Below, piece by piece: positions 14,218 through 24,800 of a DNA stretch of 50,795 bases. A program made the position numbers and the translations under genes. Position 1 is the first letter of the stretch. Each line of letters starts with the position of its first letter. Origin of the DNA: an uncultured Verrucomicrobiota bacterium (GTDB lineage Bacteria; Verrucomicrobiota; Verrucomicrobiia; Limisphaerales; UBA9464). The DNA lies in NCBI GenBank assembly GCA_903896505.1, contig CAITXU010000220.1:1-50795 (forward strand), written 5' to 3'. The notes under the pieces were generated by a model. The model had not been told where the DNA came from and did not search any database. It saw only the letters and a program-made list of their open reading frames with translations.

Positions 14218-17200
14218 ATGAAGCGCGTTTTTTTGATCTGGCTGGCTTTGGTGTCGTTCGGGACGACCCGGGCGCAGACGGCTTTTGTCGATTTCAATGC
14301 CCCAGGCCAGCTCGCCACCCGCTTTCGGGTCTGGAATGACGCGGGTGGTTCCGACGCCGGCAACTATGCCTTCCAGGAGGGTACCAACTTCGGAGTCGGT
14401 GGGTCGGGCGGGGTCAGCGTCTTTCAAAGCAGTGACACCACCGCCATCTACCAGCCCAACAGCTGGAATTTCTCCACCAATGGGGCCGTTCTGGTCATCT
14501 CCACGGTCGTCAAGGCCAACGGATTGGTCAGCGGTAACAAGGTCCAACTCGGCATTATCAACACCAATGCCGGGGGCCTGAACAATAACGCCGGGATTGC
14601 CTTTGAAACCTTCCGATTTATTCCCACTGGACCAACAACGTGGTCGTTGCGGGAACAATTCCGAAGTGGCGAAGCCCTGAATGAAATGGTCCTGGGGACG
14701 GTTTCGACCACCATTGGGCATTGGTACAAATTCGAGGTGGCGTTGACGAATGTTTCCACCATTTCCCAATCCTACGTCGCCGCCTGCGCCATTTACGACT
14801 ATGGCACCAATGGCATTCCCGGGCCGGATCCGGTCACCAATCTGGTCAATTTTCCCACCCTCCGGAACAACTCTGGACAGACCGTCGCCGCCATTCCCGC
14901 AGTCTGGCCTGCCTTGCGGGCATTCCAGTCGGGAGGCATCGATGCCTGGGATAATTTTACCGTTTATACCCCCCTCAGCCCTCCCATCCTGACAGTGCCC
15001 CTCGCCAACACCGTCGTCTCCGCCGGTGCTCCCGTGAAGTTCAATATCTGGGCCGACGGTCCCGGCCCGATTCGGTATGCGTGGTACACCAATGGGGTAT
15101 TGGATTCCGGGGTAACGGGGACCACCTACCTTATCTCGGCTCTGCGCCACGGTTTCACCAACATCACGGTGGTGGCGGCGAATTCCAATGGAGCGGTCAC
15201 CAACTCGGCATCGGTGACGGCGTTTGAAGTCACTACGCCGACCGTTGCCATCGGGGCGGCTACGGGAATCGACGCCAAGGGGGCGACCCTTCACGGCACG
15301 GTGGTCTCCACCGGCGGTGAAGCACCGTTGGTGACGGTTTACTACGGAACTGCCGAAGGCGGCGCGAGCGCCGTCGCGTGGGAACAACAGGTCCCATTAG
15401 GACCCGAAACCGGCTCGTTTATTGTTCCGCTAACCGGACTCCTCAGTGGCACCACCTATTTTTACACGGCACTGGCTCAAAACAGCGCCGGAACCGCCTG
15501 GGCCACTCCATCCCTTTCATTCTCCACGGTGCCCCTGGTGCCCGCCACTGTGACCAATTTTCCCGTGACGAACATTCGCACGGATTCCGCAGTCCTGGCC
15601 GGAAGCGTCCTCTCGACGGGTGGCCAGGTTCCTGATGTGACCCTCTTCTATGGAACGACGGATGGGGGGCCCAATCCCACCGCCTGGGCAGCCTCGGTCG
15701 ATCTCGGTTTGCAGTCCGGCGGCTTTACGCTCCCCATCGTCGGCCTGATTTCCAATACCACCTACTATTCCACGGCCCGGGTGGTGAACGAGGGCGGAAC
15801 CAATTGGGCTGTGCCCTCGATTTCCTTTGTCACACCCCTGACGAATTCCATTCCTCCGGCGGTTTCGGTGCTGACCTACCACAACAACAACGCTCGCGAT
15901 GGCGTCAATACCAACGAGACCCAATTGACCCCGGCCAATGTGGGCGGCGGTGGCTTTGGAAAGCTCTTTTCCCGAGCGGTGGATGGATATGTGTATGCCC
16001 AGCCGTTGATTGTTCCCGACGTCTCCATTCCGGGAAAGGGCGTTCATAACGTGGTCTACATCGCGACCGAACATAACTCGGTGTACGCCTTCGATGCCGA
16101 CTCAGCCGACGGTGCCAACTCTGCTCCCCTCTGGCAGGTCAGTTTCCTTAACCCCGCCGCAGGAGTGACCACCGTGACCGCGGGTGATGTTGGCACGGCG
16201 GACATCGTTCCCGAAGTCGGAATTACGGCGACCCCGGTGATCGACCCGGTGACGTCAACCCTCTATGTCGAAGCCAAGACCAAGGAATTGACCGGGGGTG
16301 TCACGAGCTTTGTCCACCGATTGCACGCGCTCGATTTAGGCACCGGATTGGAAAAAACCTCGGGTGGAGTCTCGAACAGTCCGGTAATCATCAACGTCAC
16401 CAATTATCCCGGGACTGGGACGCCGGGATTTGGCGACAATGATGGTGCCGGGCATGTCCCCTTCAACACCCAGCGGGAGCACAGCCGTCCTGCGCTGACA
16501 CTGGTCAATGGAGTCATCTATATTGGCTTTGCCTCCCACGGGGATAATCAACCGTATCACGGATGGTTGTTCGCCTACGACGCTCATTCACTTAAACAGC
16601 TGAGCGTCTACTGCTCCACGCCGAACGGTGGCTTGGGCGGATTCTGGCAGGGCGGGGGAGGTGCGACTGTCGATCCGGATGGAAACCTCTACTACGAAAC
16701 GGGTAACGGCTCCTTCGACGCCAGGGGCTCCACCTTTGACCCGGCTCGGAACAGCTTCGCCATGAGTGTCCTCAAGTTCTCGCCCACCAATGGGGTCCTG
16801 AGGTTGACCGACTTTTTCTCACCTCACGATGAAGGTCCGTTGAGCGACGCGGATAGCGACCTCGGCTCCGGCGCTTCCCTGGTGCTTCCCGATGCCGTCG
16901 GCACACCTGCCCATCCCCACCTGCTTGTGGCCTCGGGCAAGGGCAATCGCATCTATCTTCTGGACCGGGACCAGATGGGGCATTTCCGGGCGTCAGACGA
17001 CAGTCAGATCGTCCAGACTGTTCCGAACGCGTTTGATGGAGGACAGAACGGCAGCTACATGACCCCGGCCTACTTCAACAACACCCTTTATTACATCGGG
17101 ATGAACGACAACCTGAAGGCGTTCTCGATCAGCAACGGGGTGATTTCGACCACTCCGGTGGTGAGTTCCACCTTCTTCGGGGACAAGGGAAGCAGCTCAC

Positions 17201-19956
17201 CAAGTCTTTCTGCGAATGGCACCCGCGATGCCATCCTCTGGGCCATCGAGTCCGATGCTTACGCCAGCAGCGGCCCCGGCATTCTCCATGCCTACAATGC
17301 CACCAACGTGGCTCAAGAGCTTTATCGAAGCAGTCAAAACCCCGACCGCGACGGCCCCGGCGGAGCCGTCAAATTCACGGTACCAACGGTCGCCAACGGA
17401 AAGGTGTATGTCGGTTCTCAATACCAACTCTCCGTTTACGGCTTGGGAACCTTTCTGGCCACTCCGACCATCACGCCGCCCGGCGGGGTTTTTACCAATT
17501 CGGTGATGGTCACGATTTCTGACCAGACCCCGGGAACCCAGATTTTTTATACTCTCGATGGCACTTTTCCCTCGATGCAATCGCTGCTCTACACCGGTCC
17601 ATTTGTCCTCACCAATAGCACCGGAGTCCAGGCGGTTGCGGTCAAGCCGGGGGCCGTCAACAGCGGTGTCGCCTCGGCTGGATTCCTGAATAGTTCCTCC
17701 ATCGGAACCGGGACCGGGCTTCTCGGATCCTATTACGGCTCCCATCTTCCCGACAATCCGTTCGATGGAAATCCCACACTGGTTCGCACGGATTCGGCGG
17801 TGGATTTCGATTGGGGTGGCGGCTCCCCCGACCCTTCGATCGGTGCCGATCATTTTACGGTTCGCTGGACCGGTTCCGTTCAGCCGCAGTTTACAGAAAC
17901 CTATACCTTCGCCACGACCACCGACGATGGGGTTCGCCTCTATATCGATGGACAGTTGGTTATCGATCAATGGGTCGACCAAGGCCCAACCACCTGGACC
18001 GGAACCATCCCTCTGGTGGCGGGTCAGAGGTACGACATCGCAATGGAGTATTACGAGAATGGTGGCGGTGCTGTCGCCCGCCTCTCCTGGAGCAGCCCGT
18101 CGACGCCCTACGCCATTATCCCCGCCTCGCAACTTTACCCGATCACCAATCCAGCCCCGGTGGTGGTGCTGACCCAGCCGACCACCAACAGCGCCTTTGC
18201 CGGGACGGCTAGCATCACCTTCACCGCCCAGGCTGCGGCCCAATTCAACACCCTTCAGGAAGTCGATTTTTATGCCGGGACCAATTGGGTCGGTTCGCTG
18301 ACTTCTGCTCCCTACACGTTGACCGTACCAGGCTTTGCGCCGGGCCAATATTCACTGACGGCGGTGGCCATCGACGCCTCCGGAAAAAGTGCCACCTCGG
18401 CTCCGGTCCAAGTATCCGTGACGTCGGGCAGTGGTCAGCCGTATGGCATCGACTCCCGGGTGCCGTTTTCCGCCTATGGCAACATGTCCCCCACGCCGTC
18501 CGGCAATCTCCCGGGGCTCCTGTCTCAAACCGGCTTTTTTACCGACACCCCTCAACTTGTTCCGGCCAATACACTGATCCCCTATGCGCCCAACGCCCCC
18601 TTCTGGTCGGATGGAGCCATCAAGTCCCGTTGGATGGCCGTTCCCAATTCCGGAGCCCCGTATTCCCGAAACCAACAGATCGCCTTTGCGCCGACCGGAG
18701 AATGGTCGTTCCCGGCCGGAACTGTGTTCGTCAAGCACTTCGACCTGGTCACGGACTATCTGCATCCCAACTCTCCCAAGCGGCGTCTCGAGACCCGCTT
18801 GCTGGTGCGCGATCCCTTTGGTGCGGTATATGGCGTCACCTACAAATGGCGGGCGGACAATTCTGACGCAGACCTCCTGACCAACAGCTTGTCGGAGAAT
18901 CTGGTCATCACCAATGCGGATGCCACAACCCGGACCCAGACCTGGTACTACCCCAGTTCGGCCGAGTGCCTGCAATGCCACACACCCGTCGCCAACTATG
19001 TCCTTGGGGCAAATACCCGTCAGTTGAACGGCGACTTGTATTACCCGTCCACTGGACACACGGACAATCAATTGCGGGCCCTGAATCGCGCCGGGCTGTT
19101 TTTCCCGGCCATCAACGAGGCGGCCATCGCCGGATGGTCGCATCTCGAATCGTTGACCAACGCCAGTGCGTCCCTCGAAGACCGGGCGCGTTCCTGGTTG
19201 GATTCCAACTGCTCACAATGCCATCAACCGGGCGGGACCGGGCCCACTTTTGATGCCCGCTGGGATACACCCCTGGCCCAACAGAACCTGATCGACGCCC
19301 TCCCTCAGAAAGGAACCCTCGGTCTGGACCATGCCCGGATTGTCGCCCCCAAGGATATCTGGCGTTCCATCCTTTATCGGAGGGCTGATTCCACCGACGC
19401 GGCCATCAAGATGCCACCGCTCGCCCGCAACCTGATCGATACCAACAGCCTCCTCGTGGTGGCTGATTGGATCGACAGTCTTGCCGGGACTCCCGCCTTG
19501 CCGCCACCCACTGTCAGCCCCAATGGCGGCACCTTCACCGGGTCGGTCACGGTTACGCTGACTCCGACCGATCCGACACAGACCATTTACTTCACCGTGG
19601 ACGGCTCGGTCCCATCGAACCTATCGACGCCCTATACCGGTCCCTTCCAACTCACGGCTGGAGCCATGCTTCAGGCCAAAGCCTATGAGGCGGGCTTCAT
19701 CGATAGTGCAGCTGCCATTGCTCAGTTCCAAATTTCCCCCGGACTGGCCCTTTCACCAGTGGGATTCCTGAGCAACGGCTCCTTCGCGCTCGATGTGTCG
19801 GGCGTGGTCGGCTTGACCACGGTCCTTGAGGCGACCGCCGACCTGCGTCATTGGGTCCCGCTGTCCACCAATACCCCCACCGCCAGTCCGTTCCGAGTCA
19901 TCGATCCGGGGGCTTCCGGTTTTGGAAATCGGTATTATCGTGTGGTGCAACCTTAG
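14218..19956 (+). CDS. Giant secreted PQQ-like propeller / PA14 / diheme cytochrome c fusion protein (paralog 1)
   Basis: 1912 aa. Apparent order: signal peptide (1-19); beta-rich, possibly lectin-like region (20-255); Ig-like domain (~261-340); two fibronectin-III-like repeats (~341-540), each with VTVYYGT/VTLFYGT and TYFYTA-type strands; PQQ-like beta-propeller (~550-1075), with VVYIATEHNSVYAFDADS and RIYLLDRDQMGHF; chitobiase-like module (~1078-1155); PA14 (~1165-1308; TTDDGVRLYIDGQLVIDQW); Ig-like module (~1315-1403). A diheme domain (~1405-1755) then carries CLQCH at 1584-1588 and CSQCH at 1665-1669, with IKMPPLA offering a possible axial Met. A second chitobiase-like module and a short beta-rich tail (LEATADLRHWVPLSTN) finish it. 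The heme region resembles the SO2930 diheme family. It should act outside the cytoplasm, possibly at the surface as an oxidoreductase. First gene of a four-gene operon; the next starts 10 bp on. Confidence 0.85.
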   Translation: MKRVFLIWLALVSFGTTRAQTAFVDFNAPGQLATRFRVWNDAGGSDAGNYAFQEGTNFGVGGSGGVSVFQSSDTTAIYQPNSWNFSTNGAVLVISTVVKANGLVSGNKVQLGIINTNAGGLNNNAGIAFETFRFIPTGPTTWSLREQFRSGEALNEMVLGTVSTTIGHWYKFEVALTNVSTISQSYVAACAIYDYGTNGIPGPDPVTNLVNFPTLRNNSGQTVAAIPAVWPALRAFQSGGIDAWDNFTVYTPLSPPILTVPLANTVVSAGAPVKFNIWADGPGPIRYAWYTNGVLDSGVTGTTYLISALRHGFTNITVVAANSNGAVTNSASVTAFEVTTPTVAIGAATGIDAKGATLHGTVVSTGGEAPLVTVYYGTAEGGASAVAWEQQVPLGPETGSFIVPLTGLLSGTTYFYTALAQNSAGTAWATPSLSFSTVPLVPATVTNFPVTNIRTDSAVLAGSVLSTGGQVPDVTLFYGTTDGGPNPTAWAASVDLGLQSGGFTLPIVGLISNTTYYSTARVVNEGGTNWAVPSISFVTPLTNSIPPAVSVLTYHNNNARDGVNTNETQLTPANVGGGGFGKLFSRAVDGYVYAQPLIVPDVSIPGKGVHNVVYIATEHNSVYAFDADSADGANSAPLWQVSFLNPAAGVTTVTAGDVGTADIVPEVGITATPVIDPVTSTLYVEAKTKELTGGVTSFVHRLHALDLGTGLEKTSGGVSNSPVIINVTNYPGTGTPGFGDNDGAGHVPFNTQREHSRPALTLVNGVIYIGFASHGDNQPYHGWLFAYDAHSLKQLSVYCSTPNGGLGGFWQGGGGATVDPDGNLYYETGNGSFDARGSTFDPARNSFAMSVLKFSPTNGVLRLTDFFSPHDEGPLSDADSDLGSGASLVLPDAVGTPAHPHLLVASGKGNRIYLLDRDQMGHFRASDDSQIVQTVPNAFDGGQNGSYMTPAYFNNTLYYIGMNDNLKAFSISNGVISTTPVVSSTFFGDKGSSSPSLSANGTRDAILWAIESDAYASSGPGILHAYNATNVAQELYRSSQNPDRDGPGGAVKFTVPTVANGKVYVGSQYQLSVYGLGTFLATPTITPPGGVFTNSVMVTISDQTPGTQIFYTLDGTFPSMQSLLYTGPFVLTNSTGVQAVAVKPGAVNSGVASAGFLNSSSIGTGTGLLGSYYGSHLPDNPFDGNPTLVRTDSAVDFDWGGGSPDPSIGADHFTVRWTGSVQPQFTETYTFATTTDDGVRLYIDGQLVIDQWVDQGPTTWTGTIPLVAGQRYDIAMEYYENGGGAVARLSWSSPSTPYAIIPASQLYPITNPAPVVVLTQPTTNSAFAGTASITFTAQAAAQFNTLQEVDFYAGTNWVGSLTSAPYTLTVPGFAPGQYSLTAVAIDASGKSATSAPVQVSVTSGSGQPYGIDSRVPFSAYGNMSPTPSGNLPGLLSQTGFFTDTPQLVPANTLIPYAPNAPFWSDGAIKSRWMAVPNSGAPYSRNQQIAFAPTGEWSFPAGTVFVKHFDLVTDYLHPNSPKRRLETRLLVRDPFGAVYGVTYKWRADNSDADLLTNSLSENLVITNADATTRTQTWYYPSSAECLQCHTPVANYVLGANTRQLNGDLYYPSTGHTDNQLRALNRAGLFFPAINEAAIAGWSHLESLTNASASLEDRARSWLDSNCSQCHQPGGTGPTFDARWDTPLAQQNLIDALPQKGTLGLDHARIVAPKDIWRSILYRRADSTDAAIKMPPLARNLIDTNSLLVVADWIDSLAGTPALPPPTVSPNGGTFTGSVTVTLTPTDPTQTIYFTVDGSVPSNLSTPYTGPFQLTAGAMLQAKAYEAGFIDSAAAIAQFQISPGLALSPVGFLSNGSFALDVSGVVGLTTVLEATADLRHWVPLSTNTPTASPFRVIDPGASGFGNRYYRVVQP

Positions 19957-19966
19957 CGAAATCCCG

Positions 19967-20515
19967 ATGCGGCGACTTTCCATTTCCATGCTGCTGGCCG
20001 GTTTGGCCGCCGGAAGGCTGTTGGGTTCAGAACCGACCAACGCCCCTTCCGGTCCGGCAACGCCCCAGCCACTTGGGTCGGCGGAGCAGGCCAAAGCCTT
20101 GGCGCGTGCTCAGTTGGCGGAGAAGGTCCGTGCCGAATGCATCGAGGCGCGGCGCTATGTGGCCGGTCGGGTGATCGAAATCACCCCCAAGGGGCTAGTC
20201 GTGGAAAGCGGTTACAGTGCCCTGCTGCAACCCCCCTTCAATCAGTCGTGGGTCGTCCATGGCAATGCGACCGTCGCCAAAGACCTCGAGACACCGGAGG
20301 AAAAACATCCGGATGCCGTCTGTCGGGGTCTGGTCTTGCTGACCTCGACGCCCCGTCGTCCCAAGGTGAAACCGTATGATTATGTCGTTATCCACGCCTA
20401 TCCGGCTGGAGAGGAACAGTATCGACCGGTTCCTGGAGTGGAGAAAACGATTCGACGCTACTCGGCCAGCCTCGAGACGGCCGTTCAATCAGAGGTGGAG
20501 CGGCGTGAAAAATAG
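19967..20515 (+). CDS. Exported protein of unknown function in the redox operon
   Basis: The 182-aa product starts MRRLSISMLLAGLAAGRLLG, a plausible signal peptide. The mature part has a helix-prone stretch (AEQAKALARAQLAEKVRAEC), then what looks like a small beta-barrel (YVAGRVIEITPKGLVVESGY, SWVVHGNATVAKDLE) and a basic C-terminal helix. It contains two cysteines but no CxxCH heme motif. I do not recognise the family; an OB-like fold is a guess. The open frame extends back into the previous gene; ATG 19967 is chosen because of the signal peptide. It lies 10 bp after the giant gene and overlaps the next by 11 bp, so it is co-translated with cytochromes and may be an assembly or accessory factor. 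Confidence 0.7.
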   Translation: MRRLSISMLLAGLAAGRLLGSEPTNAPSGPATPQPLGSAEQAKALARAQLAEKVRAECIEARRYVAGRVIEITPKGLVVESGYSALLQPPFNQSWVVHGNATVAKDLETPEEKHPDAVCRGLVLLTSTPRRPKVKPYDYVVIHAYPAGEEQYRPVPGVEKTIRRYSASLETAVQSEVERREK

Positions 20516-21872
20516 GCGTGGTCGGTTCGACATCCTCGGGCTTCTCGCGTTTCTGGCGATGACAGGGCCCGCATTGGCTCTGTCGTCTCCGTACGGCATC
20601 GAGCGCCGGTTGTCGGCACCCGCCTATTTGGGGGTCGCCGGGCTGGAACAGGGACAATTCCCGCCACGGCTGTCCCAAACAGGTGCCTTCCAGGATACGG
20701 CCAGATTGGTGCCGTCGCCGACCCTCATTCCCTATCTGCTGAACGTCCCTTTCTTCTCCGACGACGCGATTAAAACCCGCTGGGTCAGCATTCCGGATTC
20801 ATCCGGTGGTGCAACCGGGCCAGTCGAATTTTCTACAACGGGTGAATGGAAGTTCCCGCCTGGCACGGTGTTCATCAAACACTTTGAGTTGGGAACCGAT
20901 GAAACATCTCCCAAGGTTCATCGCAGACTGGAAACCCGCCTTCTGGTGGTCGATGCCCACGGGGGTATCCAGGTGGCGACCTACAAGTGGCGTCCCGACG
21001 GCACCGACGCGGAATTGCTTTCGACCAACCTGATGGAATCGATCCCGATGCGGACTGCCTCCGGAGAGAGAATGCAGACCTGGAACTACCCGGGTCGACA
21101 GGACTGCCGCACCTGCCATACCGACCTCAATGGCGGGGTCTTGGGGCCAAAAACACGCCAGTTGAACGGTCGGATGACCTATCCGGGCGGAGTCACGGAC
21201 AATCAGTTGCGGACCTGGAACCATCTGGGGTTGTTTGGGACATCGATCGAGGAATCCACCCTGCCAACACTTCCGGCACTCGCTTTCCTCACCAATACGA
21301 GCCTGGACCTGACGGACCGTGCCCGGTCTTATCTGGATGCCAATTGTTCACATTGCCATCGTCCCGGTGGAACTGTGGGGAATTTTGATGCCCGTTACGA
21401 GACGCCATTGGAGCGACAGAACCTGATCGATGGGCCGGTCCTCATCGATCAGGGGATGGATCACGCCCGGGCCGTGGTCCCGCGTGACATTTGGCGATCC
21501 ATTCTGTACCTTCGTGCGAGTACCCTCGAAGGAATGAAAATGCCCCCCATTGCGCATGAACGTCTCGACGAGGCGGGCTTGGGGCTTTTGCGGGACTGGA
21601 TCAACAGCCTTCCCGGGACACCAGCCCTTGCGCCACCCGAAATTGTTTCCACCTCCAGTCCCTCGGTTGGAAAAGCTGAAATCGAGGTCCGGCATCCTGA
21701 ACCCGGTGTAAAAATCCGTTATACGACCGATGGAAGCGCCCCTGGAACCTCCGACCCGATTTATGAGGGGCCGATTTCAGTGGAATTCCCGGTGGTGATT
21801 CGTGCCCGCGCTTACAAGGCCGGCTTCAACCGGAGTATCGCCGCTCAACAATTTTTTCAGTCTGCAAATTAA
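20505..21872 (+). CDS. Stand-alone SO2930-like diheme cytochrome c with chitobiase-like tail
   Basis: The 455-aa protein repeats, without the other modules, the C-terminal redox unit of the two giants. It has a signal peptide (GLLAFLAMTGPALA), the module start SPYGIERRLSAPAYLG, and heme motifs CRTCH at 201-205 and CSHCH at 281-285. DIWRSILYLRAS and MKMPPIAHERLD (possible distal Met) follow, then a chitobiase-like module (~372-455; IRYTTDGSAPGTSDPIYEGP). Start: GTG at 20505, preceded by AGGTGGAG and overlapping the upstream stop by 11 bp; the frame reads back to 20376 but without signal-peptide logic. Heme attachment by CxxCH requires the periplasmic side, which fits. It may pass electrons between the giants and the envelope. 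Confidence 0.87.
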   Translation: MKNRRGRFDILGLLAFLAMTGPALALSSPYGIERRLSAPAYLGVAGLEQGQFPPRLSQTGAFQDTARLVPSPTLIPYLLNVPFFSDDAIKTRWVSIPDSSGGATGPVEFSTTGEWKFPPGTVFIKHFELGTDETSPKVHRRLETRLLVVDAHGGIQVATYKWRPDGTDAELLSTNLMESIPMRTASGERMQTWNYPGRQDCRTCHTDLNGGVLGPKTRQLNGRMTYPGGVTDNQLRTWNHLGLFGTSIEESTLPTLPALAFLTNTSLDLTDRARSYLDANCSHCHRPGGTVGNFDARYETPLERQNLIDGPVLIDQGMDHARAVVPRDIWRSILYLRASTLEGMKMPPIAHERLDEAGLGLLRDWINSLPGTPALAPPEIVSTSSPSVGKAEIEVRHPEPGVKIRYTTDGSAPGTSDPIYEGPISVEFPVVIRARAYKAGFNRSIAAQQFFQSAN

Positions 21873-21892
21873 GTCTTAATCGCTTTAGACCC

Positions 21893-24800
21893 ATGAACCG
21901 ATCTTTCGGACGTCGCCTGACCCAACTGCTCTCCTTCGCCTCCTTGTGGCTGGCCGCAGGCCCGGCCTTTGCTGCCCTGCTCCCCGGCAGCATTATTGGA
22001 ACTCCCGGTTCCTGGCAAAACACCGGGAATGAAATCTCCAAGGTGTTTGACGGCGATATCAACACGTTCTTCGATGCCCCGGACCCCGGCACTGGGGATT
22101 GGGTGGGATTGGATTTCGGTCCGGGCGCGGCCGATATTCTCACCTCCATCGTTTATGCCCCCCGCGCTGGATTTTCCGGTCGCATGGTTGGCGGGCAGTT
22201 CCAGGCGGCTAATCGGTCGGATTTTTCCGATGCGGTGACCCTGGCGTCGATCAATACGGCTCCGCCGGAGGGTGTCTACACCACCGTCCCGGTCAACCTC
22301 AGCAGTGGGGTTCGCTACGCCCGGTACCTGGCTCCCGACCCCAGTTGGGGAAATATCGCAGAGCTCCAATTTTTTGGATACGGACCGGGCGTGAATCTGG
22401 CCCTGTCGCAGCCGGCGCAGGCTTCATCCACTTCCGCCCCGACCCATCTGCCCGCCTACGCAGTGGACGGCAAGGCATCGACCGTCTGGGTTTCGGACAC
22501 CGGAAATCCGCAATGGTTATCCGTTGATTTGGGTGCCGGGTATGGCATCGGCGCCATTCAAATCACCTGGGGACCCACGTATGCCTCGGCGTATCAACTA
22601 CAGACCTCCACGGACGGCACGACGTGGAAAGACCTCTATGCCACCACGACCGGCTCTGGAGGCACCAGCCATCCCGCCTTCAAACCGGCGGTCGCACGGT
22701 ATGTGCGCCTCAATTGCACCGAGGCGGTCGGCACCGGTGGATACGTGGTTCAAGAATTGGCGGTTTACGGAGTTGTAACCGCTCCGGTCGTGGCCAATGC
22801 CCCGGCGGTCAACGTCACGAGCGTTGGAGCAACGGCGGTCGGTTCCATCCAGGCGACTGGTGGCTTGGTTCCCACCGTGACACTCTTTTATGGCGCGGTC
22901 GATGGCGGCACGACAGCCTCTTCCTGGACAAAGTCCATCGATTTGGGGCAACAGTCTGCCGGGTTCTCAACCTCGATCCCCGGACTGAAGCCTTCCTCCA
23001 CCTATTATTACACCGCCTTCGCTTCAAATTCGGCGGGCGTTGGTTGGGCCACTCCGAGCGTTTCATTCGTGACAGCACCCCCTCCCCAGCTTCCTACAGT
23101 GGTCAATGTCGGAACGGCAGGCATTCAGCCTGGCTCCGCAACGGTGACCGGTAAAGTCACCTCCACGGGCGGCGGCGGTGAAACTCCAACCGTTATCGTC
23201 TACTATGGGACCACCGATGGAGGCACCACGGCTCAGGGCTGGACGTTCAAGCAGATCATTGGTGCTCAAGCTTCCGATTTCGTGGCCAACCTGAACGGAC
23301 TCACGCCCAAGACAACCTACTTTTTTACGGCAGCGGCTTCCAACTCGACCGGTGTCGCCTGGGCTTCTCCTTCGTTGAACTTCACCACCCCGGATGCTCC
23401 TCCGGCAATTCCGGTTCTGACCTATCACTATGACAATACCCGACAGGGAGCGAACCTTTACGAAAGCATTTTGACCCCGGCCAATGTGGGCGGGGGGGCT
23501 TTCGGTCGCCTCTTCACCTACCCGGTGGATGGTCACGTTTATGCCCAGCCGCTGATCATGACCCATGTCACCGTTCCGGGTAAGGGAACGCGGAATGTGC
23601 TGCTGATCGCCACCCAGCACGACAGCCTTTATGCCTATGACGCCGATAACAACGGTGGTGCGGATGGCGGGCTCCTGTGGAAGGTGAATTTTGGGGTGTC
23701 GGCCCAGACCCCCAATAACGACTGGGGCAATCGCTATGGCCCCTACCATGACATCAATCCCGAAGTGGGTATCACGGCTACCCCGGTCATTGATCCCGTC
23801 ACCAGCACCATTTATTTGGACGTATTCAGTCACGAGGGCACCGTTTACCTGCACCGCATCCATGCTCTGGATATTGCCACCGGCACCGAGCGTTCGTTTA
23901 GTCCGGTCGCGGTCACGGCCTCGATTCCTGGCAAGGGCGTGGGAAGTGCCGGCGGGATTTTGAATTTTGATTCCCGGCGCAGTTTGAACCGCTCTGCCTT
24001 TGCCCTCGCGAATGGCATCTTGTTTGCCACCTATACCGGATATGCCGATACCGACCCATATCACGGATGGGTGCTTGGTTTTGATGCCGCCACCCTGAAG
24101 CCACTAACGAATTATATCTTCTGCACTTCCCCCAATAGCACGATTGCCGCCTGGGGACCCAACGCCGGTGAATGCGGCATCTGGATGGCGGGCCACGGCC
24201 CATGTATCGATGCCAACACCAACCTCTTTTTTGAGGTGGGCAACGGTCCCTTCAATGCCAACGTCGCAAACGGGACGGAATACGGTGACAGTTTTGTCCG
24301 CCTGTCGGGAGCCAATGGCCTTGCTCCTGCTGATTATTTCACTCCCTACAACCAGGCGGGCCTTGCCTCAGCGGACGCTGATCTTGGTTCAGGTGGGCCG
24401 ATCATCCTGCCCGATTCCGTTGGAAGTGCTGCCCATCCGCATTTGCTCGTGGGATGCGGCAAGGAAGGCAAAATCTACCTCTTGGACCGCGATCACATGG
24501 GCCACTACAACCCGGCCAATGACAATGCCGCTGTCCAAACCATCCCGGGCGCGGTTGGGGGCACGTGGAGCAGTCCGGCCTACTTCAACGGGACCATCTA
24601 TTATCAAGGTTCTGGAGATGTCCTCAAAGCATTCGCGGTGGCCAATGGGACCATCAATCCCAATCCCATCGGACGGGGTTCCAGCGGTGTGGGTTATCCC
24701 GGATCGACCCCGGTCGTATCTGCCAACGGCAATCAAAATGGTATTGTTTGGACCATCCAATCCGACGCCTACGGAAGCGGCGGTCCCGCCATTCTCCGGG

